A stretch of 64,000 nucleotides of DNA from Neoroseomonas oryzicola. Its GTDB lineage: Bacteria; Pseudomonadota; Alphaproteobacteria; Acetobacterales; Acetobacteraceae. Each line of letters starts with the position of its first letter. Position 1 is the stretch's first letter. The notes beneath the pieces are model-generated. The model was not told the origin of the DNA. It made no database searches and saw nothing but the letters and a program-made list of their open reading frames with translations. The position numbers and the translations under genes were made by a program. The stretch spans positions 1 to 64,000 of the forward strand of contig NZ_JAAVUP010000011.1 in NCBI RefSeq assembly GCF_012163135.1, read 5' to 3'. Positions 61,516 through 64,000 of this stretch are shown here, piece after piece.

Positions 61516-62496
61516 TCAGTTCTGGATGCGGATGCCGCGGGCGCGGATCAGCGTGCCCCATTTGTCGAACTCGGCGGTCCAGTAGGGGCCGAATTCCGCG
61601 GGCGTGCCGCCGACCGGGTCGGCGCCCTGGGCGACGATCTGCGCGCGGAAGCCGGGATCGGCGACGGCGGCCTGCACCGCCTCGGTCAGGCGCGCGACGA
61701 TCGGGGCCGGCAGGTTGGCCGGGGCCATCAGCGCCATGTCGGTCGAGGACTCGAAGCCGGCGACGCCGGCTTCCTGCAGCGTCGGCACATCGGGCGCGAG
61801 CGGCGTGCGCCGCGCCGTGCTGACCGCGAGCATCTTGAGCGTGCCGGCCTGGCGATGCGGCAGCGCGGTGATGGCGTCGATGAAGGACATCTTGGTCTCG
61901 CCGGCCAGCACCGCCTGGGCCGAGGGCGCGCCGCCGCGATAGGGCACGTGCACCATGTCGAGCCCCGCCGCGGCCATCAGCAGCTCGGTCGCGAGGTGGC
62001 TGGTGGCGCCGATGCCGGCCGAGGAGAAGTTGATCTGCCCCGGCCGAGCGCGGACATAGGCGAGGAATTCCTGGATCGTCGTGACCGGCACGGAGGGGTG
62101 CACGCAGACCGCCTGCGCGGTGCGCGCCATCAGGCTGATGCCGGTGAAGGCGGCGCGATTGTCGTAGGGCAGCGGCGTGATCAGGTGCGGCGCGATGGCA
62201 TAGGTGCTGTTCGTCGCCGATAGCAGCACATAGCCGTCGGGCCGCTGCTGCGCGACGAAGTTGTGCCCGATCGTGCCCGAGGCGCCGGCGCGGTTCTCCA
62301 CCACGAATTGCTGGCCGAAGACCTGGGTGAAGCGCTGCGCGAAGAGCCGCGTCATGGTGTCGGACGACCCGCCCGCCGGCCAGGGATTGACCATCGTGAC
62401 CGGCCGCGTGGGCCAGGCGCCCTGGGCGGTGGCGCTGCGCAGCGCCGGGGCGGCGAGCGTCGCGGCGAGCAGGGCGCGGCGATGGATCAGCGTCAT
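61516..62496 (-). CDS. Bug family tripartite tricarboxylate transporter substrate-binding protein
   Basis: The 326-residue periplasmic receptor has a signal peptide with RR (MTLIHRRALLAATLAAPALR) and the Bug motifs VTMVNPWPAGGSSDTMTRLF, VVENRAGASGTIGHNFVAQQ, NFSSAGIGATSHLATELLMA and MVHVPYRGGAPSAQAVLAGE. GGAG precedes the ATG. It is divergent from the FAD oxidoreductase gene, a possible functional partner. No membrane components are adjacent. Confidence 0.92.
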   Translation of the reverse strand: MTLIHRRALLAATLAAPALRSATAQGAWPTRPVTMVNPWPAGGSSDTMTRLFAQRFTQVFGQQFVVENRAGASGTIGHNFVAQQRPDGYVLLSATNSTYAIAPHLITPLPYDNRAAFTGISLMARTAQAVCVHPSVPVTTIQEFLAYVRARPGQINFSSAGIGATSHLATELLMAAAGLDMVHVPYRGGAPSAQAVLAGETKMSFIDAITALPHRQAGTLKMLAVSTARRTPLAPDVPTLQEAGVAGFESSTDMALMAPANLPAPIVARLTEAVQAAVADPGFRAQIVAQGADPVGGTPAEFGPYWTAEFDKWGTLIRARGIRIQN

Positions 62497-62659
62497 GACG
62501 GAGTCTCCTGGCAGGATGCCGGACCGCCGGTGGCGGGTTCGGTCATGGGCAGGGATGGTTCCCCCGTGCGGCGATGGGCGCAACCCACGAAATCGCAGTA
62601 CGAGGCGTCGATCGATCCGTATCTGGACAGTCCCCGCCGGTCCTGCGCACAGATGAGGC

Positions 62660-64000
62660 ATGAGCACGCCGAATCCCGGACCCCGCCTCCTCGACCCCGT
62701 CGAGAGCGATGCCGCCCTGCCTGCATCGGTCGATGTCGCCGTGATCGGCGCGGGCATCGTCGGCGTCGGCGCCGCCTATGCGCTGGCCAAGGCGGGGCAT
62801 TCGGTCGCGCTGCTGGACAAGGGCGTGGTCGCGGGCGAGCAGTCGAGCCGCAACTGGGGCTGGTGCCGCACGCTGAACCGCGACGAGCGGGAGATCCCGC
62901 TGATGCAGCACAGCCAGTCGCTGTGGGACAGCCTGCCCGCCGAGATCGGCGCCGACATGGGCTTCCGGCGCAACGGGCTCGTCTACGTCACCAAGGATCC
63001 GCAGCAGCTGGCCGATTGGAAGGCCTGGCTCGACATGGCGCAGCCCTACCAGATGGGCGCGCGGATCATCGACGCGGCCGAGGCGAAGCGGCTGACGCCC
63101 GGCAACGAGCAGGACTGGATCGGCGGCATCGTCTCGCCGCGCGACGGGCGGGCGGAACCGGCGAAGGCGGCGCCCGCACTCGCGCGCGGGGCGCGGGCGC
63201 TGGGGGCGACGCTGCACCAGAACTGCGCGGTGCGGGGGCTCGACACCACGGGCGGGCGCGTCAGCGGCGTCTTCACCGAGAAGGGGCGGATCGGCGCGCA
63301 GGCGGTGGTGCTGGCGGGCGGCGCCTGGGCGTCGATGTTCCTGCGGCGGCACGGGGCGGACATGCCGCAATCCTCGGTGCATTCGACGATCTTCGCGACG
63401 ACGCCGGCGAAGCAGGTCAGCAGCGGGCCGCTCTACACGCCGGACTTCATCCTCACGCCGCTGCTCGACGGCGGGTACCTGGTGGCGGCGCGGGCACGCG
63501 GGCGGCTCGAACTGACGCCGGCGGGCATCCGCTATGCGCGCCAGTTCCTGCCGAGCCTGCGGAAGAACTGGAAGATGGTCGAGCTGCGCTTCGGCAAGTC
63601 CTTCTTCGAAGGGCCGGACGCCTGGCACGGCAAGTGGTCCTTCGACCGGCCGACGGTGTTCGAGCGGATGCGCGTGCTCGACCCCAAGCCGAAGGCAAGC
63701 ATCGTCGAGCCGACGCTGCGCGAGATCGTCGCCACCTATCCCGAACTGGCGGGCATCCGCGCGGCGCGGCTCTGGGCGGGGTGGATCGACTCGACGCCGG
63801 ATGCGGTGCCGGTGATCTCGCCGGTCGAGGCGCTGCTGGGCCTGGTCGTCGCGGCCGGGTTCAGCGGGCATGGCTTCGGCATCGGGCCGGGGGCGGGACG
63901 GCTGGCGGCGGACCTCGCGACCGGGGCGCCGCCGGTCGTCGATCCGGCGCCCTTCCGCCTGTCGCGCTTTTCCGACGGATCGCGCATGCACGCGCCCGCG
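62660..64000 (+). CDS. FAD-dependent oxidoreductase of the DAO family (cut by window end)
   Basis: 447 codons are present without a stop. The N terminus after about 28 residues has the FAD-binding Rossmann motif VAVIGAGIVGVGAAYALAKA, then SSRNWGWCRTLNRDEREIPL and, near the end, LWAGWIDSTPDAVPVISPVE and AGFSGHGFGIGPGAGRLAAD, the C-terminal FAD contact of DadA/glycine-oxidase-like enzymes. It probably oxidises an amino acid or a secondary amine. The family length suggests that few residues are missing. It is divergent from a Bug receptor gene with about 160 bases between them. Confidence 0.9.
   Translation, partial: MSTPNPGPRLLDPVESDAALPASVDVAVIGAGIVGVGAAYALAKAGHSVALLDKGVVAGEQSSRNWGWCRTLNRDEREIPLMQHSQSLWDSLPAEIGADMGFRRNGLVYVTKDPQQLADWKAWLDMAQPYQMGARIIDAAEAKRLTPGNEQDWIGGIVSPRDGRAEPAKAAPALARGARALGATLHQNCAVRGLDTTGGRVSGVFTEKGRIGAQAVVLAGGAWASMFLRRHGADMPQSSVHSTIFATTPAKQVSSGPLYTPDFILTPLLDGGYLVAARARGRLELTPAGIRYARQFLPSLRKNWKMVELRFGKSFFEGPDAWHGKWSFDRPTVFERMRVLDPKPKASIVEPTLREIVATYPELAGIRAARLWAGWIDSTPDAVPVISPVEALLGLVVAAGFSGHGFGIGPGAGRLAADLATGAPPVVDPAPFRLSRFSDGSRMHAPA

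Overview
The window is very GC-rich, densely packed chromosomal DNA. The gene complement points to an alphaproteobacterium close to the Acetobacteraceae (Roseomonas-like): several stand-alone Bug-type tripartite-tricarboxylate receptors, a phasin, HemJ next to rho, UbiK, PgeF, MidA and many ATGA/GTGA-coupled genes. This placement is an inference from gene content, not a measured phylogeny. I saw no tRNA, rRNA, CRISPR array, prophage or insertion sequence.

Region 1 (1-14.6 kb). After the last codons of a plus-strand gene and a terminator lies one minus-strand operon of ten genes. In transcription order it holds a branched-chain-amide-type ABC importer (binding protein, fused LivH-LivM permease, LivG, LivF), an ATP-dependent hydantoinase/oxoprolinase pair (HyuA, HyuB), a FAD subunit, a fused 2Fe-2S/molybdopterin hydroxylase, a 6-hydroxynicotinate-reductase-like iron-sulfur protein and a UPF0280 (ApbE-related) protein. 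Together they look like uptake, hydroxylation, reductive dearomatisation and ATP-driven ring opening of an N-heterocycle.

Region 2 (14.6-30.9 kb). An ECF sigma/anti-sigma pair with a likely exported target protein is followed by methylthioadenosine phosphorylase, a tiny lipoprotein and an exported TIMP-like/TPR/pentapeptide-repeat protein. Then come housekeeping genes (ychF, pth, rplY), a large DUF2339 membrane protein, a prs-led run of detoxification-type genes, a small secreted YD-like repeat protein, a phasin and a TetR regulator.

Region 3 (30.9-43.7 kb). proC is followed by a chemoreceptor translationally coupled to a receiver-PP2C (RsbU-like) phosphatase. After a DUF1254/AraC pair comes a minus-strand cluster of YbjN, STAS, RsbW-like kinase, CheW-like protein, receiver protein and CheA. 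The two halves suggest a chemosensory system whose output is a partner-switching module rather than a flagellar motor.

Region 4 (43.7-64 kb). ubiK lies opposite an hldD-lgt-midA-pgeF-lipoprotein operon. Beyond it are small exported proteins, two Bug receptors, an HD alarmone-hydrolase-like protein, a TetR regulator with a readable operator and promoter, rho followed by a 63-bp tandem repeat array, hemJ, a thioesterase-thiolase-DUF2272-flavin oxidoreductase unit, a GST, a third Bug receptor and a FAD oxidoreductase cut by the window end.

Two repeat systems stand out: three copies of a three-hairpin palindromic element placed between co-directional genes, and a 63-bp tandem array that begins inside the last codons of rho.
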